Below the pieces are notes generated by a model. The model had not been told where the DNA came from. It worked only from the letters and a program-made list of their open reading frames with translations, and searched no databases. This document shows positions 46,906 through 55,113 of a stretch of DNA of 64,000 nucleotides, in pieces. Origin of the DNA: UBA4416 sp035439445 (GTDB lineage Bacteria; Bacteroidota; Bacteroidia; B-17B0; Aurantibacillaceae). Both the position numbers and the translations under genes were made by a program. The stretch lies in NCBI GenBank assembly GCA_035439445.1, contig DAORKG010000017.1, positions 1-64,000 on the forward strand. Reading direction: 5' to 3'. Numbering within the stretch: the first letter of the stretch is position 1; each line of letters begins with the position of its first letter.

Positions 46906-47260
46906 ACCAACTGTTGTTATTGGTGCATCCCCTAATAGCGACAGATACAGCTATAAAGCTACAGTTAGCCTTCAACAACATCAACAAACGGTTTATCCAA
47001 TTGGCATCAGAAATGGAAAAATAAATGATTTAGAAATTATTACCAACAAACCTAAATTAGAAAATATTGATACAGTTACTCTTTATGTTGGCCCGGATAA
47101 CCAAGCGGCTTGGATGGATTATATTTTTTCTCTAAATCCAAAACGCATTATTTTTAATCCTGGTACCGAAAACCCTGAGTTTGAAGCCTTAGCTGAAAGC
47201 AAAGGAATTGAAACATTAGAAGCTTGTACTTTAGTTTTATTATCTATTAATCAGTATTAA
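46892..47260 (+). CDS. CoA-binding domain protein
   Basis: 122 residues. N-terminal Rossmann motif VVIGASPNSDRYSYKA and PKRIIFNPGTENPEFEALAE match the small single-domain CoA-binding (YccU-like) proteins. ATG overlaps the MFS gene by 14 nt. Likely cytoplasmic; physiological role unknown for the family. Confidence 0.88.
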   Translation: MSKNKPTVVIGASPNSDRYSYKATVSLQQHQQTVYPIGIRNGKINDLEIITNKPKLENIDTVTLYVGPDNQAAWMDYIFSLNPKRIIFNPGTENPEFEALAESKGIETLEACTLVLLSINQY

Positions 47261-47287
47261 TTGTCACGTTGAGCGAAGTCTAAACGT
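47261..47287. repeat. REP-like interspersed element (type GAGCGAAGTC)
   Basis: TTGTCACGTTGAGCGAAGTC immediately after the CoA-binding stop. A relative, TTGTCAGTTCGAGCGAAGTC, occurs at 63621-63640. Resembles short interspersed palindromic repeats common in Bacteroidota intergenic regions. Confidence 0.6.
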
Positions 47288-47294
47288 TTTCCAT

Positions 47295-47744
47295 ATGATA
47301 ACCTTTACCACCAAATCCTTCAACGAATTAAGTAATATTGAATTATATCAGTTATTACAATTACGTGCTGAAGTCTTTGTGGTAGAACAAAACTGCCCTT
47401 ATTTGGACTTAGACGATAAAGATCAAAAGTCATTTCATGTATTAGGTTATGACAATGACAAATTAGTAGCTTGTACAAGGCTTGTACCTATCGGAGTTTC
47501 TTATGAAAAAGAACCATCTATCGGAAGAGTTGTTACGCATCCTTCTGTTCGTAGTTTAGGGTATGGCAAACTTTTAATGGAATACAGCATTGCCGAAACA
47601 AAAAAACGTTTCAATTCAAACGTCATCGTTATTGGTGCGCAATGTTATCTTGATAGATTTTATCAAAACCTGGGTTTCGTTCCTGAAGGAGAAATGTATT
47701 TAGAAGATAACATTCCTCACATGACAATGAGATTGATAGAGTAA
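47295..47744 (+). CDS. GNAT N-acetyltransferase, ElaA type
   Basis: 149 residues. N-terminus LSNIELYQLLQLRAEVFVVEQNCPY and GRVVTHPSVRSLGYGKLLME (acetyl-CoA loop), then IVIGAQCYLDRFYQNLGF, typical of ElaA-like GNAT proteins. Acetyl transfer from acetyl-CoA to an unknown acceptor in the cytoplasm. Flanked on both sides by REP-like elements (47261 and 47757). Confidence 0.92.
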   Translation: MITFTTKSFNELSNIELYQLLQLRAEVFVVEQNCPYLDLDDKDQKSFHVLGYDNDKLVACTRLVPIGVSYEKEPSIGRVVTHPSVRSLGYGKLLMEYSIAETKKRFNSNVIVIGAQCYLDRFYQNLGFVPEGEMYLEDNIPHMTMRLIE

Positions 47745-47785
47745 TCTCTTTTCGTATCCTCCTCGCAATGACGTGAAAACAAAAG
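47745..47785. repeat. REP-like interspersed element (type CCTCGCAATGACG)
   Basis: Sequence ATCCTCCTCGCAATGACGTG, reading GTCATTGCGAGGAGGAT on the other strand, resembles a widespread intergenic element. It flanks the GNAT gene opposite the element at 47261. Family membership is from memory and needs a genome search. Confidence 0.5.
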
Positions 47786-47895
47786 TTCTGCAAACAAGCA
47801 TTAGCTTATTTACAGAACCATGCCAACAACAATCTACCTTTTAGAAAAAATCTTCGGTAGAAAACAAAAAAATTAACAAAAACCTTTTCAAAATT

Positions 47896-47934
47896 ACTAT
47901 TTTATATAGTATATTCGTGCTACAATTTGTAGCA
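47896..47934 (+). promoter_or_regulatory. Two inverted repeats and -7 element upstream of the XRE/S24 gene
   Basis: ACTATTTTATATAGT (47896-47910), then TATATTCG (47910-47917, one mismatch from TAnnTTTG), then the perfect inverted repeat TGCTACA-ATT-TGTAGCA (47918-47934), ending 11 nt before the ATG. The second palindrome would cover the transcription start, a classical auto-repression layout. Confidence 0.6.
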
Positions 47935-47944
47935 ATTTAAAAAT

Positions 47945-48733
47945 ATGAGCAAAGTTTTTAGTAATTTAAAGTACTTGCGTTTGCAAAAAGGCTTGTCGCA
48001 AGAGCAATTAGCCGAGCATTTAGGGATTACACGTTCGCGCTTAGGTGCCTACGAGGAAAACAGAAATGAGCCATCAATTGATTTATTAATTACCATTTCT
48101 GATTTTTTTCATGTGGCTGTTGATGCTCTCGTTCGTGGAGATTTAACAAAAACAAGTTTGGACGGCTTAATGAAAATTGGGAAAAACCGTATGTTATTTC
48201 CGGTTGTTATTGACGATGATGGAAAAGACGTAGTTGAATTGGTTCCTTTAAAAGCCAGTGCAGGTTATTTAAAAGGTTATGCCGATCCGGATTATATGGA
48301 GCGTTTACCTCGCATGAAACTGCCCTTTTTACCAACAGGTAAACATCGTGCATTTCCTATTAAAGGTGATAGTATGCCTCCTATTAAAGAAGGTTCATTT
48401 GTTATTGCTAAATATGTAGAACGTTTAGAAGATGTGAAAAATGGACAAACCTACATTGTAGTGACTAAAGATGATGGTTTATCATACAAACGTATTTTCA
48501 ACTTAAATACTAAAAAAGGTTATTTAGAATGTCACTCCGACAACAAGATGTATCAACCATATAAAGTGAATTTAAGAGACATTGTGGAATTATGGGAATA
48601 CACTTGTAGCATCAATATGAGCGATTACAGAGAGGAAGAATTAAACGTAGGAAGCATCATGAATATGCTACGAAATCTACAAGTTGAGATGGAGGTGATT
48701 AAAAAGCAAGGAAGCAAGAAATTGAATTCTTAA
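47945..48733 (+). CDS. XRE-type repressor with S24 (LexA-like) peptidase domain
   Basis: 262 residues. HTH domain (about 4-60: LRLQKGLSQEQLAEHLGITRSRLGAYEE) and a C-terminal S24 domain with the catalytic serine in KGDSMPPIKEGS (about 142-153) and the lysine in GLSYKRIFN, so the Ser-Lys dyad for self-cleavage appears intact. This LexA/CI fold normally makes a DNA-damage or signal-cleaved repressor. No phage genes surround it, so chromosomal. Palindromes just upstream suggest that it represses itself. Target genes beyond itself unknown. Confidence 0.9.
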   Translation: MSKVFSNLKYLRLQKGLSQEQLAEHLGITRSRLGAYEENRNEPSIDLLITISDFFHVAVDALVRGDLTKTSLDGLMKIGKNRMLFPVVIDDDGKDVVELVPLKASAGYLKGYADPDYMERLPRMKLPFLPTGKHRAFPIKGDSMPPIKEGSFVIAKYVERLEDVKNGQTYIVVTKDDGLSYKRIFNLNTKKGYLECHSDNKMYQPYKVNLRDIVELWEYTCSINMSDYREEELNVGSIMNMLRNLQVEMEVIKKQGSKKLNS

Positions 48734-48737
48734 AAGT

Positions 48738-48782
48738 AATAACTAGTGTTAGATAATCAACCGTTATAATACACTAGTTATT
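48738..48782. promoter_or_regulatory. 12-bp perfect inverted repeat between XRE/S24 and zinc-ribbon gene
   Basis: AATAACTAGTGT (48738-48749) / ACACTAGTTATT (48771-48782), 21-nt loop, only 13 nt before the next ATG. Could be a terminator (weak T-run) or an operator. Confidence 0.45.
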
Positions 48783-48795
48783 TCAAACCTTTCTT

Positions 48796-49428
48796 ATGAA
48801 AAGAAAAATTTCAGGACGGCAAAAAAGCGAAGCTCGAAGAAGGATAGTAATTCCCAATTTATCTATATGTTATTTTTGCAAAGCATCTGATTTAAAATCT
48901 AATGAAAGACATTGTCCTTATTGTGGGTTCCCTCAATTTGGAACACAGCCTGAAATGAAAAGATTTATTTGGAATGTAAATAACAAGCAACAGCTCCTAT
49001 CAGAATATATAGATGCCATTGATAAAGCAAAATTTACTTTACTAGGAATTTCAATTATTTCTCTTTTATTATCAATATATTACGTCTCAAACTTTGAGAA
49101 AATACCAGCAATAATTTTATTAATAAGTGCTGGAATGTATATTTTTCTCTGGAAATGGTGTGATAGTAAACCATATATAACAATTATTATAGGTTTTATT
49201 TATTATATAATATTTATTACCTCATTTTTCTCTCTAACCACTATTAAGATGTCGAGTGGATTTTATATTATAGCTATAATTGGTTATACTCTTTATCACG
49301 GGTATAAATCTGTTAAAAAAGGTCAAGCAATTCTTTCTGAATTAGAGTATATAGCAAAGACTAAGGGTTTAAACTTTAAAATTGAAGATCCTATTACATT
49401 TGAAGAAGATAATGAGTTCGAAAGGTAA
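48796..49428 (+). CDS. Zinc-ribbon integral membrane protein, unknown function
   Basis: 210 residues. Strongly basic N-terminus, a four-cysteine zinc ribbon CYFC...CPYC (C25, C28, C40, C43), then four membrane helices (about 75-93, 97-115, 125-147, 150-168) and an acidic C-terminus. The layout is like other small zinc-ribbon membrane proteins of unknown function. Neighbours: XRE/S24 repressor upstream and a BT_3928-type protein downstream; a separate transcript is possible. Confidence 0.7.
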   Translation: MKRKISGRQKSEARRRIVIPNLSICYFCKASDLKSNERHCPYCGFPQFGTQPEMKRFIWNVNNKQQLLSEYIDAIDKAKFTLLGISIISLLLSIYYVSNFEKIPAIILLISAGMYIFLWKWCDSKPYITIIIGFIYYIIFITSFFSLTTIKMSSGFYIIAIIGYTLYHGYKSVKKGQAILSELEYIAKTKGLNFKIEDPITFEEDNEFER

Positions 49429-49537
49429 TTTCTTCATTTATGGACACATATCAAATCTCAATTGTTAGTTAAAAAAACTAAACCATCTTTTTTATTACTA
49501 GTATAGACAATAAATTAGAGGAATAAATACTGACAAA

Positions 49538-50857
49538 ATGAAAAAATTCTTATCATCAAAAATATTTCGCGCTATCTGGTCGTTGGGCTTAGCTGCGTTT
49601 TTCTTTTATATCACTCCGGCTTGCTTCAGTAAAACAACCATTGGTATTGTATTAGGTATTTTAGTATTATTGGTAAATGGTTCGGGGTTCCTTAATAAGT
49701 TTCCGATAATCACTCATATCTCTCGTTTTTTAGTAGGTGGCTTATTTATATTCTCTGGTTTTATTAAAGCCAACGACCCACTAGGTTTTAGTTATAAATT
49801 ACAAGAATATTTTGAAGTGTTTAAAGCTGATTCAGGTTTAGATTTTTTTGAAGCGTTTGCGCATATTGCTCTGCCTCTTGCCATAATATTATGTGTAAGT
49901 GAAATGGCATTAGGCTTTATGTTATTGGTTGGTTATAAACGTAACTTAACACTTTGGTTATTATTTACACAAATAGCATTCTTTACATTCCTAACCTTCT
50001 ACTCTGCATGCTACAACAAAGTAACCACTTGTGGCTGTTTTGGTGATTTCCTGGTTCTAAAACCTTGGACAAGTTTCTGGAAAGATGTAGTTTTATTGGT
50101 GCTAATTACTCAATTATTAGTTTGTAAAGAACAAGTAAATGAACTATTCTCTGAATTAATTACAACATCGTTAACAATAATAGCTGTGGTATTATCAGTT
50201 GCTTTCCCTATTTATGCTTATCGTAATTTACCTCCATTAGATTTTAGACCTTACGCTATTGGAATGAACATTAAAGAAAACATGAAAGCCGGAGCAGACT
50301 ATAAACCGGCTGAATATGAATCTGGTTTTATTTACGAAAATCTAAAAACAGGAAAGCAAGAACATTTTAATATGCAAAATTACCCATGGCAAGATACTCT
50401 TAACTGGAAATGGGTTGCTACTGATAATATCTTAATTCATGATGCTATTAACCCTCCTAAAATTGTTGATTTTTCAATTACTTCATTGGATGGAGCAGAT
50501 TTAAAAGACAGTATCTTAAATAATAAAGACTATATGTTTTTATTAATTTGTTACGACTTAACAAAAACAGAAGATGATGAAACGCTTCATGCAAAAATAA
50601 ACGACTTATATAAACTAGCATCAGCTGATAAACATAAAGTATTAGCCTTAACAGCGGGTGACGCGAAACAAATTGATGATTACAAACATAAGCATCAGGC
50701 AATGTATGATTTTGCACAAGCTGATGGCATTGTATTAAAAACAATGGTGAGAGCTAATCCTGGTTTAATTCTAATAAAAGACGGAACAGTGATTATGAAC
50801 TGGCATCACAATAATTTCCCAACTTATAGTGATGTGAAACAAAAATTTATGAAATAA
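49538..50857 (+). CDS. BT_3928-type protein: DoxX/MauE-like membrane domain + thioredoxin-like domain
   Basis: 439 residues. N-terminal half has about five to six membrane helices with FLVGGLFIFSGFIKANDPLGFSYK and CYNKVTTCGCFGDF, matching DoxX/MauE-like proteins named after Bacteroides BT_3928. The C-terminal part (about 300-439) has a thioredoxin-like pattern (VDFSITSLDGADLKDS, ANPGLILIKDGTVIMNW), without a CxxC redox pair in the expected place. Inner membrane, soluble domain outside. May handle electrons or disulfides. Next gene starts 4 nt later. Confidence 0.82.
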   Translation: MKKFLSSKIFRAIWSLGLAAFFFYITPACFSKTTIGIVLGILVLLVNGSGFLNKFPIITHISRFLVGGLFIFSGFIKANDPLGFSYKLQEYFEVFKADSGLDFFEAFAHIALPLAIILCVSEMALGFMLLVGYKRNLTLWLLFTQIAFFTFLTFYSACYNKVTTCGCFGDFLVLKPWTSFWKDVVLLVLITQLLVCKEQVNELFSELITTSLTIIAVVLSVAFPIYAYRNLPPLDFRPYAIGMNIKENMKAGADYKPAEYESGFIYENLKTGKQEHFNMQNYPWQDTLNWKWVATDNILIHDAINPPKIVDFSITSLDGADLKDSILNNKDYMFLLICYDLTKTEDDETLHAKINDLYKLASADKHKVLALTAGDAKQIDDYKHKHQAMYDFAQADGIVLKTMVRANPGLILIKDGTVIMNWHHNNFPTYSDVKQKFMK

Positions 50858-50861
50858 AAAC

Positions 50862-51425
50862 ATGAAATCAATCCAACTAATTATTGCTTTTGTTATACTT
50901 TCAGTAAACTATGCAAAAGCGCAAAACACAAGAATCACTTCTTATTACGATGTGAACGATAAAAAAAGTTATTACATCGCATGGGACGTGAAAACCGGAA
51001 AATCAATTCAATATTATTGGAATGGTTCAGACCATAAATGGGATGCTTTTGAAATTAACTTACCTGCACAACCTGTTCCCGGAGCATTAGGAAATATAAT
51101 GTTTGATGTTTATTATGACCACAAAGATGGCGCGGCATATTATATTGCATGGGATACTAAAACCGGAAAATCAATACAGTATTATTGGGATGGATCTAAC
51201 CATAAATGGAATTCATTTGAAATAAATCTTCCTGAAAAACCATTACCAGGTAATACAGGAGAAGTAATGATTAAAAGTTATTACTCTACGGAAGATGGGC
51301 AAGCATATTATATCGTATACGATACCAATGGAGGAAAATCAATTCAGTACTACTGGAATGGTACTGACCATAAATGGAATGCTTTTGAAATTAACTTACC
51401 AGCACAGCCTTTACTAGGTAAATAA
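50862..51425 (+). CDS. Secreted protein of three 56-residue repeats
   Basis: 187 residues. Signal peptide (1-20, AKA before QN), then three near-identical units. Each contains (Y)YIAWDxKTGKSIQYYW, a W-N-G-x-x-HKW core and FEINLPxxPxxG. The WNG/WDG landmarks sit at residues 53, 109 and 165, an exact 56-residue period. Extremely rich in Trp, Tyr and Lys, low in hydrophobic core residues otherwise. No catalytic motif. Only 4 nt after the BT_3928-type gene. Could be a small surface or carbohydrate-binding repeat protein; function unknown. Confidence 0.75.
   Translation: MKSIQLIIAFVILSVNYAKAQNTRITSYYDVNDKKSYYIAWDVKTGKSIQYYWNGSDHKWDAFEINLPAQPVPGALGNIMFDVYYDHKDGAAYYIAWDTKTGKSIQYYWDGSNHKWNSFEINLPEKPLPGNTGEVMIKSYYSTEDGQAYYIVYDTNGGKSIQYYWNGTDHKWNAFEINLPAQPLLGK
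50934..51422 (+). repeat. Three tandem 168-bp repeats (coding)
   Basis: Exact in-frame period of 168 nt (56 codons); third unit lacks the final few residues. High similarity between units indicates recent duplication or strong selection. Confidence 0.8.
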
Positions 51426-51430
51426 ATTCA

Positions 51431-51712
51431 TTACTGATTCTCTTTTTTCTTTGTTAATCTTTCATATTCTCTTTCAATTGCATTGTGGTTAGAGAACACG
51501 TAGGCATTTAAGAAAATATAAGCTAATACTACCGCTAATGTTAAAGTTGGAAACATTGGCCAAGGCAAACCGGCATCCGGATTTTGATGATCTGTAAAAT
51601 ACCATATTACCCAAAATAAGGTTGTTAGTATAAGATAAGCATAAAAGTATCTTTTAAATTTCGAACGCTTTTTAGCTAATTCCCATAATTGTTTTTCTCT
51701 TTCAGTTTCCAT
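51431..51712 (-). CDS. 2TM domain protein
   Basis: 93 residues. Two membrane helices (about 22-40 and 52-74) between charged ends (EREKQLWELAKKRSKFKRYFY and EREYERLTKKKENQ), the pattern of the small 2TM domain family. Two nt after the TPR-like gene, so one operon. Function unknown. Confidence 0.72.
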   Translation of the reverse strand: METEREKQLWELAKKRSKFKRYFYAYLILTTLFWVIWYFTDHQNPDAGLPWPMFPTLTLAVVLAYIFLNAYVFSNHNAIEREYERLTKKKENQ

Positions 51713-51714
51713 AA

Positions 51715-52377
51715 CTATTTTTTAGTAGAAAGATTTATTTTTTTTATTTCCTGCTCCGCCTCTGCTCTACCCCAGCTAGGATGTAAATTCGACAACGCTT
51801 TAAATGTTTTATCTTTCTCAATAACTATTTCAAATATCGGCTTGGCTTTTTTCTCACCGCCTCCCAAAGTTGGTGGTGTATTTAAAATTGCTTTGCCTTT
51901 TACAAAATGTGCTCTTGGATTTGTTTCATCCAACTTCAAAGCTTCTGCAGCAAATTTAGATGCCATTAAGCCAAACTTTTGTCCACGTTGTGCTTTATTT
52001 ACATTAATGCGTGCAGCGGCTATCATTGATTTAAGAACCATAACTTCAGAGTTATTTTTGCTAAGCGAGTCGGCCTTTCGGGCAAATAACTCAGCTTTAT
52101 CACAATAGGTATCAATCTCTTTATTTTGTTTTTCAAATGCAGCTAACACATCACATAATCCTGCATAATAAAATGGTAACCACTGATTTTTTTCTGTCAT
52201 CGCCAGTTTTTCAAAACAATTGGCTGCATAAATGAACTCACCGGCTGTCTTAGCTGATTCAAACAATGCTATATCTTTCTTAAGGTTCTCTTTAAAAGAT
52301 GAGCTTTGTGAAATAATATCAATAGGAATTAACATTCCTAAAAGAGTAACTATTATAAACAATTGTATTTGTTTCAC
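51715..52377 (-). CDS. Secreted TPR-like protein, unknown function
   Basis: 220 residues from GTG at 52377; the first ATG in frame is internal and no better start is seen. Signal peptide (about 1-22), then paired helices (YAANCFEKLAMTEKNQWLPFYYAGLCD, EALKLDETNPRAHFVKGKAILN) of TPR type. Periplasmic. Followed by the 2TM gene. Function not recognised. Confidence 0.72.
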   Translation of the reverse strand: MKQIQLFIIVTLLGMLIPIDIISQSSSFKENLKKDIALFESAKTAGEFIYAANCFEKLAMTEKNQWLPFYYAGLCDVLAAFEKQNKEIDTYCDKAELFARKADSLSKNNSEVMVLKSMIAAARINVNKAQRGQKFGLMASKFAAEALKLDETNPRAHFVKGKAILNTPPTLGGGEKKAKPIFEIVIEKDKTFKALSNLHPSWGRAEAEQEIKKINLSTKK

Positions 52378-52471
52378 ATTGCAAATATATTTAGTTTTAA
52401 GCTATACAACGGTATTAATCGATAATTGGTGATATAAATCAAACTATATAGCGACTAAATAATGTTAATAG

Positions 52472-52502
52472 TTTGTTAATTAAAAAAATAGTCGTACATT
52501 TG
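52472..52502 (+). promoter_or_regulatory. Promoter of the DEAD-box helicase gene
   Basis: TTTG (52472-52475), 19-nt spacer, TACATTTG (52495-52502). Matches the -33 TTTG / -7 TAnnTTTG Bacteroidota promoter with ideal spacing. Start expected near 52508. Confidence 0.75.
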
Positions 52503-52507
52503 CACCG

Positions 52508-52630
52508 CAATTGATTTAATATTTGCATCCAAACATTGTAATCGCGCCTACGTCGGGCTATAAAATGATTACAGCTACTGCGGAAATTAAATCTCTAAGC
52601 AGTTAGTAATAATAATTTAAAAAACAACAA
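52508..52630 (+). ncRNA. Structured 5' leader candidate of the DEAD-box helicase mRNA
   Basis: About 120-nt leader. GATTTAAT (52513-52520) pairs with ATTAAATC (52586-52593), closing a region with a second helix TGTAATC (52537-52543) / GATTACA (52567-52573). An alternative pairing CCGCA (52505-52509) / TGCGG (52579-52583) would interlock with the first helix as a pseudoknot, if the promoter start lets it be transcribed. Cold-shock helicases often have regulatory leaders. Confidence 0.4.
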
Positions 52631-54523
52631 ATGACATTTCAAGAATTAGGCTTGGAGCCAATGCTCCTAAAAGCCGTGACCGAGATGGGCTTCGAGAATC
52701 CTACGCCTATCCAAGAACAAACTATTCCTCAGTTACAAGGAAAATCTACCGACATGGTAGCATTAGCACAAACAGGAACAGGAAAAACTGCAGCTTTTGG
52801 TCTGCCTTTATTAACCAAATTAAACTTAAACGATAGAAATACACAAGCGCTTGTATTAGCACCAACTCGTGAGTTATGTGTGCAAATCAGTAAAGATTTA
52901 ATCAACTATTCAAAATTCCTTAACGGATTAAAAGTAACCGCTGTATACGGTGGGGCGCCAATTATGGGACAAATCCGTGATTTAAAATCAGGTTCTCAAG
53001 TTGTGGTTGCAACTCCGGGACGTTTAATTGATTTAATCGAACGTAGAGCAATTGACTTATCTCATGTAGATGTAGTAGTATTAGATGAAGCTGATGAGAT
53101 GTTAAACATGGGCTTTAAGGATGATTTAGATGAAATTTTAAGTAATACACCTCCTACAAAAAATACTTGGTTATTCTCTGCTACAATGCCTCGCGAAGTT
53201 GAGCGTATTGCAAGTAAATACATGGAATCTCCTTTAGAAATTTCTGTAGGTAAAAAGAATTCTGGTAACGAAAACATTCAACACATTTACTATACTGTAA
53301 ATCAACGCGATCGTTATGCTGCTTTAAAACGTATTGCCGATTTTTATCCTGATATTTTTGGTATTGTTTTCTGCCGTACAAAAGCAGAAACACAAGAAGT
53401 AGCGGATAACTTAATTAAAGACGGATATAATGCTGATGCATTGCACGGAGATTTATCTCAGGCACAACGTGATTTAGTAATGAAACGTTTCCGTAGCCGT
53501 ACATTGCAAATGTTGGTAGCTACAGATGTAGCGGCTCGTGGTATTGATGTAAATAATGTAACTCACGTTATTAACTACAACTTACCTGAAGAAGCAGAAA
53601 ACTACACGCACCGTTCAGGTCGTACTGGTCGTGCCGGTAAAACAGGTATTGCTATTGCAATCGTTACTCCACGCGAAGCAGGAAAAATCAGAGATATCGA
53701 GCGTATCATTCAAAATACTTTCACAAAAGCAGCAGTTCCTGATGGGGCAGCAGTATGTGAAAAACAATTATTTCACTTGGTAAATAAATTACATAATGTT
53801 GAAGTAAAAGATGATGAGATTGAAAAATACCTTCCAAAAATTTATGATGAATTAAAAGATTTATCTAAGGAAGAATTAATTAAGCGTTTCGTTTCTGAAG
53901 AGTTTAACCGTTTCTACACATACTACCAAAATTCTCAAGATTTAAATATCTCTAACGAAGGTGGTAATAACGGAAAAACAACTCGTTTCTTCGTAAACAT
54001 GGGTCAATTAGATGGCTTTAACCGTAATTCGATCAAAGATTTCTTAGTTGAAATTTCTAATATTCAAGGACGTATGATTTTCAACATTGATGTTAAAAAT
54101 TCATTCTCATTCTTTGAAACAGAAAACAAATACATGGACCAATTCTTAGCTTTAAACAAAGCAGGTATTGAGTTCAATGCTCGTCCTATTAGTTTTGAGG
54201 TTTCTAAAGCAAAACCATCAGGTGGTGGTTATGGTGAAAAACGTTCATACGGTGGTGGTTCAAGAGAAGACGGACGCCGTGGAGAAAGACGTTCATTTGG
54301 AGGTTCTAGAGAAGGTGGCGAGCGCCGTTCTTATGGTGGAGGCGAAAAACGCTCATACTCAGGAGGCGGAGAGCGTCGTTCATCTTTTGGTGGAAACCGT
54401 GAAGGTGGAGAACGTAAATCTTACGGAAGTGGAGAAAAACGTTCGTTTGACAGAGCAGGAAATGAAAAAACTTTTAGTGGTAATCGCGAAGGCAGTGAAC
54501 GCAGAAAACGTTTTTCTAAATAA
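52631..54523 (+). CDS. DEAD-box RNA helicase with RGG-like tail
   Basis: 630 residues. Q-motif (FENPTPIQEQTIP), Walker A AQTGTGKT (46-53), PTREL, DEAD (VVLDEADEM), SAT (SATMP), ARGIDV and HRSGRTGRAGK are all intact. A DbpA-like RNA-binding domain follows (about 460-545), then an 80-residue Gly/Arg/Ser-rich tail (GGYGEKRSYGGGSRE...). ATP-dependent RNA unwinding, ribosome assembly and cold adaptation are typical roles of DeaD/CsdA-type proteins. Downstream are ribosomal-protein genes. The leader above suggests post-transcriptional control. Confidence 0.94.
   Translation: MTFQELGLEPMLLKAVTEMGFENPTPIQEQTIPQLQGKSTDMVALAQTGTGKTAAFGLPLLTKLNLNDRNTQALVLAPTRELCVQISKDLINYSKFLNGLKVTAVYGGAPIMGQIRDLKSGSQVVVATPGRLIDLIERRAIDLSHVDVVVLDEADEMLNMGFKDDLDEILSNTPPTKNTWLFSATMPREVERIASKYMESPLEISVGKKNSGNENIQHIYYTVNQRDRYAALKRIADFYPDIFGIVFCRTKAETQEVADNLIKDGYNADALHGDLSQAQRDLVMKRFRSRTLQMLVATDVAARGIDVNNVTHVINYNLPEEAENYTHRSGRTGRAGKTGIAIAIVTPREAGKIRDIERIIQNTFTKAAVPDGAAVCEKQLFHLVNKLHNVEVKDDEIEKYLPKIYDELKDLSKEELIKRFVSEEFNRFYTYYQNSQDLNISNEGGNNGKTTRFFVNMGQLDGFNRNSIKDFLVEISNIQGRMIFNIDVKNSFSFFETENKYMDQFLALNKAGIEFNARPISFEVSKAKPSGGGYGEKRSYGGGSREDGRRGERRSFGGSREGGERRSYGGGEKRSYSGGGERRSSFGGNREGGERKSYGSGEKRSFDRAGNEKTFSGNREGSERRKRFSK
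54220..54510 (+). repeat. RGG-like low-complexity coding repeat
   Basis: Repeats of GGER(R/K)SYGGG / REGGERRS type codons in the helicase tail. Open frames in the other registers here arise from the low complexity. Confidence 0.8.
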
Positions 54524-54579
54524 AATTTAGATAAAATTTGGGCGCAAGTATAAGATTTTCCGAAAAAAACATACATTTT

Positions 54580-54610
54580 TTTGTGGGTTAAAAAAGAAAT
54601 ACTATATTTG
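54580..54610 (+). promoter_or_regulatory. Promoter of rpmB
   Basis: TTTG (54580-54583), 19 nt, TATATTTG (54603-54610). Exact Bacteroidota promoter spacing; same arrangement as for the helicase gene. Confidence 0.8.
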
Positions 54611-54652
54611 CGTCCCCATTTTAAGGGAAAACACATTTAATTAAATAATAGC

Positions 54653-54889
54653 ATGTCACGTATTTGTCAATTAACAGGTAAAAAAGCGATGAAAGGAAAC
54701 CACGTTTCTTTCTCTAATACTAAAACTCGTCGCCAATTTAAAGTAAACTTAAAAACTAAGAAGTTTTTTGTTCCAGAAACTGGTGAGTGGGTAACACTTC
54801 GTGTTTCTACATCAGCTATCAAGAATATTAACAAAAAAGGAATTTTTGCTTGTTTAAAAGACGCTGTAGAAGGCGGAATTTTAGCTTAA
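54653..54889 (+). CDS. rpmB: 50S ribosomal protein L28
   Basis: 78 residues, MSRICQLTGKKAMKGNHVSFSNTKT is the L28 N-terminus. Large-subunit protein. The cysteine ligand set of zinc-type L28 is absent (one Cys early), so zinc-free type. First gene of rpmB-rpmG-DUF4295. Confidence 0.97.
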   Translation: MSRICQLTGKKAMKGNHVSFSNTKTRRQFKVNLKTKKFFVPETGEWVTLRVSTSAIKNINKKGIFACLKDAVEGGILA

Positions 54890-54910
54890 TTCAATAAATA
54901 ACAGAAGAAA

Positions 54911-55093
54911 ATGGCAAAGAAAGGTAATAGAATTCAAGTAATTTTAGAGTGCACAGAGCACAAAGACAGTGGTAAACACGGAACTTCTCGTTACATCACT
55001 ACAAAAAACAAAAAGAACACTCCTGATAGAATTGAGTTGAAAAAATACAACCCAATTTTAAAGAAAATGACTGTTCACAAAGAAATTAAATAA
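54911..55093 (+). CDS. rpmG: 50S ribosomal protein L33
   Basis: 60 residues, RIQVILECTEHKDSG then SRYITTKNKKNTPDRIELKKY is L33. Only one cysteine (C16), so the zinc-free form. Twenty-one nt after rpmB. Confidence 0.97.
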   Translation: MAKKGNRIQVILECTEHKDSGKHGTSRYITTKNKKNTPDRIELKKYNPILKKMTVHKEIK

Positions 55094-55113
55094 TCCATTA
55101 AAATTAAGATACA

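Noticed and set aside
47945..48733. Prophage repressor
   Set aside because: No integrase, structural phage genes or attachment sites nearby; regulator stands with ordinary chromosomal genes.
51689..52108. Plus-strand open frame of 139 residues
   Set aside because: Antisense to the TPR-like gene, no start context, no family.
54168..54530. Plus-strand frame in the helicase tail
   Set aside because: Alternate frame of the RGG-like low-complexity repeat.
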